From Halalkalibacter oceani (GTDB taxonomy: Bacteria > Bacillota > Bacilli > Bacillales > Bacillaceae_D), in assembly GCF_040544555.1 (NCBI RefSeq), contig NZ_JBEPKD010000008.1, forward strand, positions 121,027-185,026: DNA of 64,000 nucleotides, given 5' to 3'. Position 1 is the first letter of the stretch, and each line of letters begins with the position of its first letter. Positions 51,965 through 60,730 of this stretch are shown in pieces. The position numbers were made by a program, and so were the translations under genes. The notes under the pieces are model-generated. The model was not told the origin of the DNA, searched no databases, and saw only the letters and a list, made by a program, of their open reading frames with translations.

Positions 51965-53373
51965 ACCTCAGGGGTAAACTGTGGCTGCTGCTTTTTTCCA
52001 GCTCTTTGACCTCCCTGTTGCTGCTGATTGGCATTGCTGCTGTGATTGGCTGGCTTTTCAACCAGGGCTATACTCACCAAAGCCTGAATGCGTTCGGTCA
52101 GGAACTGGCCCGTCAAGCTGAACAGAGCGAGGCTGAAGCCGGGCGGACAGTAGAGTTACTTGATGACTTTCATCGCTCACACCCTGCGATTGAACTGGCC
52201 TGGCTGCGGGCAGATGGACAATTGCGCTACGCCACGGATGGTCGCAACGTTGATTATGACATAAATGAATTAATGAACCTCTTTGTAAATATGCCTGCTT
52301 ATTTGTGGGAGGAAGGAGAGCAGATCGCTTTGCTGTTTGATTGGCAGGCAGGAGAAGAGCAGCAATTTCTAGTAATGACCTTAGCTAATGAGGCCATGCA
52401 GGGCAGCCAGATTTTCGTGTACATACAAGATTACGCGCAGTTCGGTCAACTGCTTTTGCCCGTGGCTCTCTTCATTTTGACGCCTTATGTATTCGCTCTG
52501 ATCTTTTTCCTCAGGTTAAACCGCCGGCTGACAGCACTGAACCATGCTATGAAAACATTCGATACGAATGACGCCCCCCTGCTCATTGAAAGCCAATCCA
52601 GCGATGAAATCGGCCAGCTGACCCGCAGCTTCAATGAGATGGCCAACCGCATTCGCGCTAATGTCGCCCGGATCGAAGAGTTGGATGCGAAGCGCAAGTC
52701 GCTCATTGCCGATGTCTCCCATGATTTGCGCACACCGTTGACGATGATCATCGGGTATGCCGAAAGCTTGGACAAGCATCTCCTGAAAAATCCGGCAGAG
52801 CAGCAAAAGTATACAACCAACCTGCTCCGACGAGCGAAATACATGGATGATCTGTTGCAGAAATTGCTGGAAATCGCCCAAATTGACAAGTACAAACAGC
52901 ATATCCGGTTTGTACGGCAGGATATAGGAGAAACGATCAGGCTTATTGCCGCCTCTTACATCCCCATTGTCGAAGAAAAAGGAATCGACTTCGATATTCA
53001 TATTCCTGAGGAACCCCTCTTGTCAGCATACGACGCCTCCTTGTTAGAAAGAGCCGTGCACAACCTGATCGAAAACGCGATTCAATACGGAGGTGAGGGC
53101 CGGTATCTGGGCATATTTCTGAAGCAAGAGGAAAACCATGTCACCATTACAGTGGCCGATCGCGGTCCCGGAATTGATGCGGAAAAGCAGAAGCTGATCT
53201 TTGAAAGATTTTATCGCGGGGCGAAAGGACGTGGCGGGGAAGGGTTCGGGCTTGGCTTGGCAATCGTTCAAGAAGTGGCAAACGCGCACAACGGATATGT
53301 CCGCATGACGAGTCAGCCGAAAGAAGAAACCGCGTTCACCTTATTTCTGCCGAAAAACAATCTCTCCGGTTGA
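51961..53373 (+). CDS. Sensor histidine kinase
   Basis: 470 residues. Two membrane helices (LTSLLLLIGIAAVIGWLF near residue 20; LLLPVALFILTPYVFALIFFL near 170) flank an extracellular sensor of about 120 residues. HAMP, then HisKA with the phospho-histidine in IADVSHDLRTPLTMIIGYAE, and HATPase (NLIENAIQYGG; ADRGPGIDAEK; GFGLGLAIV). It overlaps the response-regulator stop (ATGA). The sensor domain is not recognised, so the stimulus is unknown. Confidence 0.95.
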   Translation: MNLRGKLWLLLFSSSLTSLLLLIGIAAVIGWLFNQGYTHQSLNAFGQELARQAEQSEAEAGRTVELLDDFHRSHPAIELAWLRADGQLRYATDGRNVDYDINELMNLFVNMPAYLWEEGEQIALLFDWQAGEEQQFLVMTLANEAMQGSQIFVYIQDYAQFGQLLLPVALFILTPYVFALIFFLRLNRRLTALNHAMKTFDTNDAPLLIESQSSDEIGQLTRSFNEMANRIRANVARIEELDAKRKSLIADVSHDLRTPLTMIIGYAESLDKHLLKNPAEQQKYTTNLLRRAKYMDDLLQKLLEIAQIDKYKQHIRFVRQDIGETIRLIAASYIPIVEEKGIDFDIHIPEEPLLSAYDASLLERAVHNLIENAIQYGGEGRYLGIFLKQEENHVTITVADRGPGIDAEKQKLIFERFYRGAKGRGGEGFGLGLAIVQEVANAHNGYVRMTSQPKEETAFTLFLPKNNLSG

Positions 53374-53498
53374 TAGGAAACGCTTCTCTTACCTAACATC
53401 TCAACGAGGGAGAGCGGCTCCATACTGGATAGCTAACTTGCTATTCCGACACCCTAACGAAGGCCTGATGATCAGTCCTCGCCATCCAAAACGCACAA

Positions 53499-53544
53499 AA
53501 AGGCTACCTGAAGGTCGGAAAAACCTTTCAAGGTAGCTTTTTTT
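53499..53544 (+). terminator. Terminator of the two-component operon
   Basis: AAGGCTACCTGAAGGT pairs with ACCTTTCAAGGTAGC and is followed by TTTTTTT on the plus strand. It lies 126 bp after the kinase stop. Confidence 0.85.
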
Positions 53545-53589
53545 CCTTTGTGCTCGTGCCGTTCATCGCTTCTTACGTGTCCTACCACT

Positions 53590-53958
53590 TTAAGACGTCG
53601 ATATATTTAACTTTCGAAAAGCATCAATGATTTTATCCTCTGTAACCGGTTTCGAAATGTAGTATTTGGCCCCGCTCCGTAACGATTCAAAAAGAAGCTC
53701 TTTATTTCGATTCCCACTAATGATAATCACTTTCGCCTTAGGAAAAGATGTTACCAGCAGTTGGAGAGCCCGAATGCCGTCGATTCCCGGCATTTCAAGA
53801 TCTAGCGTGACTAATGATGGCTGGTAGTATTCATACGCCTGAATCGCTTCTGCTCCGTTGGACACTTCATCGATGACGGTATGACCCAGCTTTACAAAAA
53901 TATCTTTCAATACTGATCGGATAAAACGAGAATCATCACAAATCAAGATACGTTCCAT
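53590..53958 (-). CDS. CheY-like single-domain response regulator
   Basis: 122 residues consisting only of a receiver domain: ILICDDSRFIRSVL, phospho-aspartate in LVTLDLEMPGIDG, IIISGN, and the KPV lysine loop. No output domain. The sequence is closest in type to CheY of Gram-positive bacteria, but no chemotaxis genes are in the window. It may be a phosphotransfer intermediate for the neighbouring kinase or for a distant one. Confidence 0.9.
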   Translation of the reverse strand: MERILICDDSRFIRSVLKDIFVKLGHTVIDEVSNGAEAIQAYEYYQPSLVTLDLEMPGIDGIRALQLLVTSFPKAKVIIISGNRNKELLFESLRSGAKYYISKPVTEDKIIDAFRKLNISTS

Positions 53959-54227
53959 ACCGCCATTACCCCTTGCGCTCTTTAAAATAGTAAAATCATG
54001 CCAACATCAAACGTTAGAAAAACACATCCTTTTTTGTTAACGCCCCAGCCATCCCTCCCTATGAATTTTCTTCCCCCACACCTGTCGAGTTCTATTTTTC
54101 CGATAGTGTTTATCATAACAATTCAAAACTCGTTCCAAACTAAAAACAAAACCGTAGAAGTTTTGAGCCCGTCTAAGGAAGCGGGAGTGGCTCCTTGAAT
54201 GGGCTCTTCTTTCTCTTTTATCTGCTG

Positions 54228-55385
54228 CTATGCCAAACCGCCAAATGTATCAAACAGGGCGGCCGGATTCGCCGCTATTTGCTCAAATGAACGGCCAAAC
54301 TCATATCCTAATTCAGCCGAATATGTCTCGTTACTGACTTTATAATAATACGCTCTCGCTTGCTTAGGCTGTTTCAGTAATAGAAACAAAGCGATCATTT
54401 TCGCATGGACATGCTCGCTGTACGGAAACAAATCAGCCCACTTTTGCAGCAAGGGCAGCGCCTGGTACAAGCGCCCATTTCGTACATATTCGGTCACGAG
54501 CGCTTCTAACAGCTCGGAATAGCGTACTTCAAGCTCCTGCTGGCGGGACAGTGCCCAGCGATAATCATGCTCGTGGAGATAGCCGCCATGATAGTGCTCA
54601 ATCGCTCTCTCAACCAACGATTGGTCAAGCTGACCGTTCTTCCATGTTTGATAGGCTTGCTCAAAGAGATCCATATCGCTTTCGGCATGTGGTAAATTCA
54701 GCTGATAGCTCCCGCCGCTGCTCCGCGATTGGCTGATGACAGCACGTAATCCATACGCTTCCAGGTCTTTGCGCAATTGATAGACCGTACTGTATAAATT
54801 CGCCTGGGCCCGCACCACGTCACGATTCGGCCATAGCGCTTCGATGATTTTCGCCTTATTGACCGGCCCTCCAGCGTGATGAGCCAGATAGGCAAGCAGT
54901 TCTTCCGCCTTGGCGTTGATAAACCTCACCTTTCCCTGTTCCGTCACGATCACCAAACGGCCGAAGCAGTTGACCGAGATCGCATTTCGTCCTTTCCGTT
55001 GTCCATCACGCAATGTCTCCTGTCTCCGTAGAAAACGTTGTAGCGTTCGGCCAAGCCGCTTTCCATCAAGCGGCTTCAGCACGTAGTCCAGCGCCTCAAT
55101 CTCAAAAGCCTCAGCCGCATATTTTTCATAGGCCGTCACAAATACAACGGAAATGTCCGGTCGAAGAGACTGAGCGGTTCTGGCGACAGCAAGACCATTC
55201 GCATCAGGCATCACCATATCGATCAAAACGAGATCGACACGCTCCGTCCGCACAGCCTGTAAAAACTCATCCGGATCGGTGAATAGTCCGCAAATCTGGA
55301 CGTTGCTGAATATTTGCAGCACCTTTTTCATCTGTCGCAAAGCCACTCGTTCGTCGTCCAACACGATGATCTTGATCATAGTCAC
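54228..55385 (-). CDS. Response regulator with SARP-type winged helix and BTAD domain
   Basis: 385 residues. The receiver domain (KIIVLDDERVALRQMKK, phospho-aspartate in LVLIDMVMPDANG, VLKPLDGKRL) is joined to an OmpR-like winged helix (VRFINAKAEELLAYLAHHAGGPVNKAKIIEALWPNRD) and a C-terminal bacterial transcriptional activator domain of helical repeats (LFEQAYQTWKNGQLDQSLVERAIEHYHGGYLHEHDYRWALSRQQ). This arrangement resembles SARP regulators of actinomycetes but with a receiver. No cognate kinase is adjacent. The target is unknown; the next operon downstream (55704-58192) is a candidate. Confidence 0.9.
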   Translation of the reverse strand: MTMIKIIVLDDERVALRQMKKVLQIFSNVQICGLFTDPDEFLQAVRTERVDLVLIDMVMPDANGLAVARTAQSLRPDISVVFVTAYEKYAAEAFEIEALDYVLKPLDGKRLGRTLQRFLRRQETLRDGQRKGRNAISVNCFGRLVIVTEQGKVRFINAKAEELLAYLAHHAGGPVNKAKIIEALWPNRDVVRAQANLYSTVYQLRKDLEAYGLRAVISQSRSSGGSYQLNLPHAESDMDLFEQAYQTWKNGQLDQSLVERAIEHYHGGYLHEHDYRWALSRQQELEVRYSELLEALVTEYVRNGRLYQALPLLQKWADLFPYSEHVHAKMIALFLLLKQPKQARAYYYKVSNETYSAELGYEFGRSFEQIAANPAALFDTFGGLA

Positions 55386-55703
55386 AAGCCTCCCGCTGAA
55401 AAAGAGTTTTCGCCTAACAGCCTTATCCGTGGTCTCTACCCCGCCATCAACATATGAACTCTCTGCAACCGACTTTTAACAGGCCCTCCTAGTTCCCTTA
55501 CGATGATCTGATCACCATTATTCTTTCTTTTTTAAATTATTACACAATTGGCCTAAAGTCCAGATTCTTAGCAGGTAATATGACCTTATATTGAGCAGTC
55601 GATGGTTCTCCCCTCAAAAACGGAGGGACTAAAGATACAGAACCTCCTTCTGTAAAATAAAAACCAGGGCCGGCCAGCAAAAGCTGACACACCCTGGTCT
55701 TTC
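55386..55703. other. Intergenic region between ABC exporter and SARP-type regulator
   Basis: 318 bp. Contains the exporter operon terminator (55662-55699) and the upstream region of the regulator gene at 55386 onward. No gene or clear promoter element is recognised. Confidence 0.6.
55662..55699 (-). terminator. Terminator of the ABC exporter operon
   Basis: Minus strand: GACCAGGG ... CCCTGGT with an inner GTCAGC/GCTGGC stem, followed by TTTTTATTTTA. It starts 5 bp after the permease stop. Confidence 0.82.
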
Positions 55704-57302
55704 TCAACCTTGAATATCACGACGCCGGTACCCTAAGAAAGCGAGAGCGAATAATCCTGTCGCTACGAGAAGAAGCACTCCCGCAGGAGCATAGTTGAAT
55801 TCATCCATCGGCAGCTGCGGCACATGGCCGAACGGCGTCAGCTGCATGAGCCAGCTCGGAAACTGAAACAGCTCGCCAAAGTAATTGGCAATAAAGAAAA
55901 AAACTAAATAGAGCCAGGCGAAGACACTTGCCTGCGGGAAGACGCCGACAAAAAAGGCTCCAAGACCTACAATGACAAACAGTGCCGGCACATAAGCAAG
56001 CGCTGCACCAACAAACTGGCCTACATCGATCTGCTCATCCATGACCGCCGCTCCTGTCAGCCCGAGCGCCAGCGCGGCTATGACGGCCATACTGATGCTG
56101 ACGGCAAGCGCAAGGCCGGCGTAGCTGCCAAGCTGGCGTCCCCGCGCCACTGCTCTTGCCAGCACATGCTCATTGCGTTGTTTACGCTCTTCCGCCTTTA
56201 ACTTAAAGATGACAAGCAAGGCCGGGATCGCCGCTGCCATCGTCAGCACCATAATAATCATCGAAATGAATTGCTCCGTCATGGAAACACCTTCTGCCGA
56301 GGCAAACATGTCTGCCATCATTTCATTGGACGAAAAAAACGTCTCCAGATCGCCGAGAACTGAGCCATAGGACGCACCCAACAGGGTCATCGCCACAAGC
56401 CAGGAAATCATCGTCGTCCGTTGCAGACGGATCGCCAGAGCAAGAGGACCCTGCAGGAAAGCGGAAGACTCTTTTTTTCCGGCCCGCGCCGGCATAAACC
56501 CGGCATCCAAGTCACGCACCAGCTGCAAGCGCAGAGCGATAGCAAAAAGCAAGACTGCAGCGGCGATCAATAGCAGCAGAGGGCCCCACTCATTCTCGAC
56601 ATAGGTTTTCGTTCTGACTGCCCAGCCAAGCGGAGACAGCCAGGAAAGCGCCTCACTCGATACATCGCCAATCGCGCGCAGGAAGTAGGCAAGACCGAGA
56701 GCCGCAAAGGAGAAGCCGAGCGTTCCTCTCGCGCTCTCCGAAAGCTGGGCGAACACCGCCGTCACTGTCGCGAAAAAGAGTCCGACCCCGCCAAGGACGG
56801 CTCCATAGAGCAACGATCCTTGCAAATCGAGACTGTCAATCCCAAGCGCGTAAAGGCCGAAAGCCGTCAACAGCGCAAGAAGAAGATTGGCTCCCGTCAT
56901 GACAATCATTGCCGCGCCGAGCGGTGAAAGCTTGCCGAACGGCAGGGAACGCAGCATTTCCAGCCGACCGTCTTCTTCCGGCGCCCGCGTATGCCTTGTT
57001 ATGAGCAAAATGTTCATCACCGCGACAACGACTGCTGTCAGCATCAGCATTTGATGCGCCATCATCGCCGCTTCCGTATAATGATCAAGACCATAGCCCG
57101 GTCCGAGCATCGCCGTCATCGCCGGGTTATCTACCGTCAGCGCCATCGCCTGTCTTTCTTCATCCGACGCATACAGGCTCGTAAAAGAGGACGCCGTCGC
57201 GACACTTGCTGCGACAAGGCTCATCATCCAGATGAACAGACGCAGACGATCCTGGCGGACAATAAAGCGGACCATCGCTGCCATGTGGTGAAAAGCCGTC
57301 AT
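55704..57302 (-). CDS. ABC-2 type exporter permease
   Basis: 532 residues with about 12 hydrophobic segments arranged as two similar halves (RFIVRQDRLRLFIWMMSLVAASVATAS at the start; AIRLQRTTMISWLVAMTLLGASYG opening the second half). Double-length permeases of this kind, with an adjacent ATPase, are annotated as polyketide-antibiotic or multidrug exporters. The start overlaps the ATPase stop by 4 bp. Together with the TetR gene upstream it forms a self-regulated exporter. Confidence 0.9.
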   Translation of the reverse strand: MTAFHHMAAMVRFIVRQDRLRLFIWMMSLVAASVATASSFTSLYASDEERQAMALTVDNPAMTAMLGPGYGLDHYTEAAMMAHQMLMLTAVVVAVMNILLITRHTRAPEEDGRLEMLRSLPFGKLSPLGAAMIVMTGANLLLALLTAFGLYALGIDSLDLQGSLLYGAVLGGVGLFFATVTAVFAQLSESARGTLGFSFAALGLAYFLRAIGDVSSEALSWLSPLGWAVRTKTYVENEWGPLLLLIAAAVLLFAIALRLQLVRDLDAGFMPARAGKKESSAFLQGPLALAIRLQRTTMISWLVAMTLLGASYGSVLGDLETFFSSNEMMADMFASAEGVSMTEQFISMIIMVLTMAAAIPALLVIFKLKAEERKQRNEHVLARAVARGRQLGSYAGLALAVSISMAVIAALALGLTGAAVMDEQIDVGQFVGAALAYVPALFVIVGLGAFFVGVFPQASVFAWLYLVFFFIANYFGELFQFPSWLMQLTPFGHVPQLPMDEFNYAPAGVLLLVATGLFALAFLGYRRRDIQG

Positions 57303-58192
57303 CTTTCAGCACCTCCCCCTTCATAGTGACGCATAAATAAATCCTCCAATGTCGGCGGTCCACTTTCCAGTTTGACGATTCCATAGCCGCTAATATGCTT
57401 CATCACCAGATCGAGCTCTTCTCCATCTACTTGAAGATGAACGGTGCCGTCCTCCTGCTCGACATCATGAACGCCTTTCAGCTCCGTCAGCCCGGTAAGA
57501 GGCTCCTTCGTTCTGACCGTCAAATTCGTCCGCGTTAAATGGCGCAGCTCTTCCAGCGTGCCCGTTTCAATCATTTCTCCTTCACGAATGATTCCGACAC
57601 GATCACAAAGCCGCTCTACCTCCGACAAAATATGGCTGGAAAGAAGGATGCTCTTTCCCTGGGCTTTTTCCTGTGCGACACATTCCTGAAACACCCTCTC
57701 CATCAGCGGATCAAGCCCTGACGTCGGTTCATCCAAAATGAAGAGATCGGCCTCCGAGGAAAACGCCGAAATCAGCGCGACCTTTTGCCGGTTTCCCTTC
57801 GAGTACGTCCGACACTTTTTCGTCGGATCGAAGCTGAACAACTCAATCAGCTCATTTTTTCTCTTTTGATTATAGGAACCGCGCATCCGGCCGAATAAAT
57901 CAATTACTTCACCGCCTGTTAAATTCGGCCACAAATGGACGTCTCCAGGTACATAGGCCAAGCGCTTATGAATCTCAAGTGCATCCTGCCAGACGTCCTT
58001 CCCGAAAATCTCAGCCCTTCCGCCTGACGCTTTTAATGCGCCGAGCAAAATGCGGATTGTCGTTGATTTCCCTGCTCCATTCGGGCCGATAAACCCGTAC
58101 ACCTCGCCTTCCCTGACATCAATCGATACATCCTTTAATGCCGTGAAGCTGCCAAATTGTTTGGTTAATGATTGCGTAACGAGTACACTCAT
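57299..58192 (-). CDS. ABC exporter ATP-binding protein
   Basis: 297 residues from ATG 58192 (GGGGAATGATC before it). Walker A GPNGAGKST, a signature YSKGNRQKV in place of LSGGQ as usual for this exporter group, and Walker B LFILDEPTSGLD are present. The C-terminal 80 residues form an accessory domain (LTRTNLTVRTKEPLTGLTELKGV). It starts 2 bp after the TetR stop and overlaps the permease start, so all three are one operon. Confidence 0.95.
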   Translation of the reverse strand: MSVLVTQSLTKQFGSFTALKDVSIDVREGEVYGFIGPNGAGKSTTIRILLGALKASGGRAEIFGKDVWQDALEIHKRLAYVPGDVHLWPNLTGGEVIDLFGRMRGSYNQKRKNELIELFSFDPTKKCRTYSKGNRQKVALISAFSSEADLFILDEPTSGLDPLMERVFQECVAQEKAQGKSILLSSHILSEVERLCDRVGIIREGEMIETGTLEELRHLTRTNLTVRTKEPLTGLTELKGVHDVEQEDGTVHLQVDGEELDLVMKHISGYGIVKLESGPPTLEDLFMRHYEGGGAER

Positions 58193-58194
58193 GA

Positions 58195-58830
58195 TCATTC
58201 CCCTTTCTTGTAAAAACAGGCTTTTAAAATATCGAGGTATTCGTAATAGTCTTGCCAATACGGTTCCATATCAATATCGGTCAGCTTTCTCCCTTTAAAT
58301 TTTTCCATTAGCTCAATCCGATACCCTTCCATCGACCAACGGATCAAATCGAACGCTTTTTGCACATCAACATCATCGCGAAACTTCGTATGATCAATAT
58401 TGTCGTTCATCACTTTCCCGAAAAATGCTTGCATGTTTTCGATTTTGCTTCGTAACGGTTGTGGAAGTGCCGGCTCCTCCATATTCAGACCAACTGTCGC
58501 CATAAAGTTACCGAGCTTTTCATGTTCGGCAAAGACTTTCCACTTGAGAATCGCCATTTTGTTCAACCGCTCGATAAAATCGGTTTCCGTCAAATCAATT
58601 TTACTCAAATAGTGTTCATCCAACATCTTAATCGCGTAGTCGATCAAATAATGATAAAGCGATTCTTTGTTCTCAAAATAATAAAAGAGCATACCCTTGC
58701 CGATCCCGGCAGCTTTCACGATCCGGTTCGTCGATGCCTGCTCATAGCCATGCTCAGCAAACTCATGAAAAGCCGCCTCCAAAATACGCTTTCGCTTTGT
58801 TTCCTCCAGTGCCTCAAAGCGTTCCAACAA
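58195..58830 (-). CDS. TetR-family repressor of the ABC exporter
   Basis: 211 residues from TTG 58830, preceded by GGGGAGGG; a GTG at 58848 would place that ribosome binding site inside the gene. The HTH is KRKRILEAAFHEFAEHGYEQASTNRIVKAAGIGKGMLFYYFENKESLY. The C-terminal domain is helical and not recognised to subfamily. Two operators (58857-58902) overlap the promoter region, so it should repress its own exporter operon until an inducer binds. Confidence 0.93.
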   Translation of the reverse strand: MLERFEALEETKRKRILEAAFHEFAEHGYEQASTNRIVKAAGIGKGMLFYYFENKESLYHYLIDYAIKMLDEHYLSKIDLTETDFIERLNKMAILKWKVFAEHEKLGNFMATVGLNMEEPALPQPLRSKIENMQAFFGKVMNDNIDHTKFRDDVDVQKAFDLIRWSMEGYRIELMEKFKGRKLTDIDMEPYWQDYYEYLDILKACFYKKGE

Positions 58831-58856
58831 AGGAATCCCTCCCCTCACATACTTTA

Positions 58857-58902
58857 GACCACCTTGGTCGAATTTAGCATAACATCTTCGACCAGGGTGG
58901 TC
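58857..58902. promoter_or_regulatory. Twin TetR operators
   Basis: GACCACCTTGGTC (58857-58869) and GACCAGGGTGGTC (58890-58902) share the form GACCA N3 TGGTC. Each is a dyad, and the two are also arranged as an inverted pair 20 bp apart. They lie 27-72 bp upstream of the TetR start. Confidence 0.82.
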
Positions 58903-58952
58903 AATTCAGTTTTCTTAACAGTGACGTGCGGAAGCCTCCCGAGAATTTTTAT

Positions 58953-58987
58953 AAAAAAAGCAGGATGCCTCAAAAGACACATCCCGC
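58953..58987 (-). terminator. Terminator after the EamA transporter gene
   Basis: Minus strand: GCGGGATG pairs with CATCCTGC, with an inner TC/GA pair, followed by a run of seven T. Confidence 0.85.
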
Positions 58988-58990
58988 TCC

Positions 58991-59896
58991 TCAGCTTGAT
59001 AAGTTTCTTTTTTCACTCGGTACTGCGGTACTGCGAAAATGGTAGGTATTGAAAAAAATTCCGGCACAGATCAGACCTGCCCCAATCATAATGCCGGCGG
59101 TAACTGTCTCTCCAAGCTGGAGCCAGCCAAAGAAAAGGCCGAGAACCGGTACAACCATTAAAGCCATCGTCGCTTTCGAAGCCTCAATCTGATTTAATAC
59201 CCAAAACCAGACGACAAACGTAAAGGCCGTCGAGAACAGACCATTAAACAACAGCGATAATACCGCTTCACGAGACCACACAATCACTTCGTTCCGCTCA
59301 GTAAGAAACGAAACAGCAAACAACAGCGTCGTGCCGATCATCAGCTGCCAGGCATTCATATGAATGAGATTCGTATTCCTGAACCTCACTTTACTGAACA
59401 CATTCGCCGCACCCCAGCTCAAAGCCGCCAGCAAAATAAGCAGCTGACCGATAATCGCGTTTCCCTCGAAATGAAGGATCTCCCGTCCTAAAATAAATAA
59501 CAAGCCGACAAAACAAAACAGCAGCCCGGCCATTTTATATTTCGTGATTCGCTCCTGTAAAAGAAAATGGCTGATTACGGTGACAAAGATCGGCATCGTA
59601 TACACCAGCACGGCGGTTTTTCCCGAATCAACAAACTGCATCCCGTATGTCAGGGCGCCGAGATAACCGATTCCCATTAAAAAGCTCATGATCACATAGT
59701 CTGTTACCTGTTGTTTTCTGACAGTCAGTTTTTGCCGCTGAATAAGGAGAATCATCAGCAAAGGAAGCGCCCCGATTAACAGCCGCAAAGCAGAAAATAA
59801 AAAAGGCGGAATGTCACTGATCGCGATTTTCATCGTCACCCACGTGTAGCCCCAGACAAGCGTGACAGAAATGATTCCTAACAAAACTTTATACAT
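58991..59896 (-). CDS. EamA/DMT-family transporter
   Basis: 301 residues with ten hydrophobic segments in two EamA repeats (LLGIISVTLVWGYTWVTMKIAISDIPPFLFSALRLLIG; LLILLAALSWGAANVFSKVRF). The C-terminal WLQLGETVTAGIMIGAGLICAGI is typical. Family members export metabolites or amino acids; the substrate is unknown. Single gene with its own terminator. Confidence 0.93.
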   Translation of the reverse strand: MYKVLLGIISVTLVWGYTWVTMKIAISDIPPFLFSALRLLIGALPLLMILLIQRQKLTVRKQQVTDYVIMSFLMGIGYLGALTYGMQFVDSGKTAVLVYTMPIFVTVISHFLLQERITKYKMAGLLFCFVGLLFILGREILHFEGNAIIGQLLILLAALSWGAANVFSKVRFRNTNLIHMNAWQLMIGTTLLFAVSFLTERNEVIVWSREAVLSLLFNGLFSTAFTFVVWFWVLNQIEASKATMALMVVPVLGLFFGWLQLGETVTAGIMIGAGLICAGIFFNTYHFRSTAVPSEKRNLSS

Positions 59897-59983
59897 GTCC
59901 CTTCCCCCAATTGCCTCTTATCGTCTACACCTAGAGAGTACCACATTCCCTTTCCCCCTTTTTCAGGACATAAGGGACAGAGG

Positions 59984-60020
59984 AAAAGCCGCCGCCCTTA
60001 TGAAAAAGTGGCGGCAGCTC
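59984..60020 (-). terminator. Terminator after the YusW-like gene
   Basis: Minus strand: GCTGCCGCC pairs with GGCGGCGGC around a 14-nt loop, followed by TTTTCC. Confidence 0.7.
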
Positions 60021-60031
60021 TATAAACAGGA

Positions 60032-60517
60032 CTAAAAATTCTGCTTGAAATCAAGCCTTTCTCCATCTTGATACTCGATTTCAAGGGTAAGCTGTTTCAA
60101 TTCGTCCTGTGGGATTTCAAGAAGCTCCAAAATATCATTCGTGATACTTTCTGTCGTGCGTGATTGATCAATGACGACCTGGCTTAAAATCGATTCAATT
60201 TCCTGCTGCGCCTCTTCTCCTCTGCTTTCACGCTTTTCGCCATTGTCTTCTTTTTCAACTTCAGCCCTTATCTCTCCATTAACTTCATAATCATAATCCC
60301 AGTCTCCTCCATTAGCGAAATCGAGATCAAGATCAAACTCCTTTACGCCGCGTTCAGCCGCGACAGGCTCACCGGCATCGCCGCTCCCGTTCCCTTCATC
60401 AATAACGTTCTCCTCCTGAAAAGAATCCTCTCCGGTCGGCGGGGTCGGCTCATTATTGGCCCCACAGCCGATTAACAGAACAACACCGAGCAGGCTGGCG
60501 AAATATTTTATCTTCAT
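60032..60517 (-). CDS. YusW-like lipoprotein
   Basis: 161 residues. Lipoprotein signal MKIKYFASLLGVVLLIGCGAN (lipobox LIGC), a low-complexity acidic linker, then a domain beginning VKEFDLDLDFANGGDWDYDYEVNG and ending LEIEYQDGERLDFKQNF, which fits the Bacillus YusW family. Very acidic, as expected for an exposed lipoprotein of a salt- or alkali-adapted cell. Function unknown. Confidence 0.82.
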   Translation of the reverse strand: MKIKYFASLLGVVLLIGCGANNEPTPPTGEDSFQEENVIDEGNGSGDAGEPVAAERGVKEFDLDLDFANGGDWDYDYEVNGEIRAEVEKEDNGEKRESRGEEAQQEIESILSQVVIDQSRTTESITNDILELLEIPQDELKQLTLEIEYQDGERLDFKQNF

Positions 60518-60730
60518 TGCTGTTCACTCCCTTATTCCATTGTTGAAACCTCATCAATATTTTGCGCGATGCACACCATTTCTATCCTTATTTGTCCCTT
60601 ATTCCCCGATCGCCATTTCTTACACACTAGCTTGCCAAATGGGACTTTCTAACCGGGAGATAGCATGAACACCGAGCTTCCTTGTTCCGTCACCAGCCTG
60701 CATCATGAGCGCGCATCGCGGCATCCCGCC

